Assembly (NCBI GenBank): GCA_905479545.1
Contig: CAJQNE010000291.1
Span: 1 to 5,367 of the forward strand
DNA from: an uncultured Gammaproteobacteria bacterium
Lineage (GTDB): Bacteria > Pseudomonadota > Gammaproteobacteria > CAJQNE01
Direction of reading: 5' to 3'
Length of the DNA stretch: 5,367 bases
Within the stretch, counting starts at the first letter, position 1. Every line of letters starts with the position of its first letter. The position numbers were made by a program, and so were the translations under genes. The notes under the pieces were generated by a model, which saw only the letters and a program-made list of their open reading frames with translations, had not been told where the DNA came from and did no database searches. Below are positions 5,194 to 5,367 of the stretch, in pieces.

Positions 5194-5367
5194 AACTCTG
5201 TGGCTGCACCAGCGCTGCGGGGAATAATCTTTATCGGCTCCGGCTCGCCCAAAAAATGCGGCTGTTTGCGGAGAATATGCACATCGATCACAGCCTTTAC
5301 TCTCGCTGCATATTCACGCATCTCCGCCGCTACCAGAGTTGATTCTTTCGGGTCGCCGGCTGCGAAA
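5181..5367 (-). CDS. Unrecognised protein, C-terminal 61 residues (5' end outside window)
   Basis: Reading the minus strand from the window edge gives an open frame of 61 codons ending in TAG. The peptide begins FAAGDPKESTLVAAEMREYA, continues with a helical stretch ARVKAVIDVHILRKQ and PHFLGEPEPIKI, and ends in an Ala/Ser-rich tail ELSAK. The codon use and sensible amphipathic helix look like real coding sequence, and the gene would be co-oriented with the SDR and methyltransferase-like genes. I do not recognise the family. The fragment shows no catalytic motif, membrane segment or signal. It is too short to assign a function. Confidence 0.65.
   Translation of the reverse strand, partial: FAAGDPKESTLVAAEMREYAARVKAVIDVHILRKQPHFLGEPEPIKIIPRSAGAATELSAK

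Overview
The window looks like chromosomal DNA of a gammaproteobacterium. The evidence is a ptsN-rapZ (PTS-Ntr) pair with Pseudomonas/E. coli-like protein sequences, a proteobacterial-type MtnB, and densely packed genes of moderately GC-rich composition. A marine Cellvibrionales-like lineage is a guess that the sequence alone cannot prove. I see no insertion sequence, phage gene, CRISPR array, tRNA or rRNA.

Left half, plus strand: (1) the C-terminal part of an MscS-family mechanosensitive channel, cut by the window edge and followed by a strong GC-rich hairpin; (2) mtnB, methylthioribulose-1-phosphate dehydratase of the methionine salvage pathway, without its usual mtnC/mtnD partners nearby; (3) ptsN (EIIA-Ntr), with a TTG start behind a clear GGAG ribosome binding site; (4) rapZ, the RNA-binding adaptor and GlcN6P sensor. 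ptsN and rapZ are the remnant of the common rpoN-hpf-ptsN-rapZ-npr block. Here mtnB and the mscS-like gene lie upstream instead of rpoN/hpf, and npr does not follow rapZ.

Right half, minus strand, convergent with rapZ: (5) an NAD(P)-binding Rossmann/SDR protein of the TIP30 (HTATIP2)-like group, overlapped at its 3' end by (6) a protein whose C-terminal two thirds resemble the N2227 / carnosine N-methyltransferase family, otherwise best known from eukaryotes. The overlap suggests they are co-transcribed and translationally coupled. A 180-bp gap holding several small palindromes separates this pair from (7) the last 61 codons of an unrecognised minus-strand gene that runs off the window.

No complete new defence or mobile system is visible. 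The most noteworthy items are the N2227-like methyltransferase with an altered AdoMet loop and no recognisable substrate-binding His, the split PTS-Ntr locus, the orphan mtnB, and a RapZ whose Walker-B-like aspartate is replaced by isoleucine.
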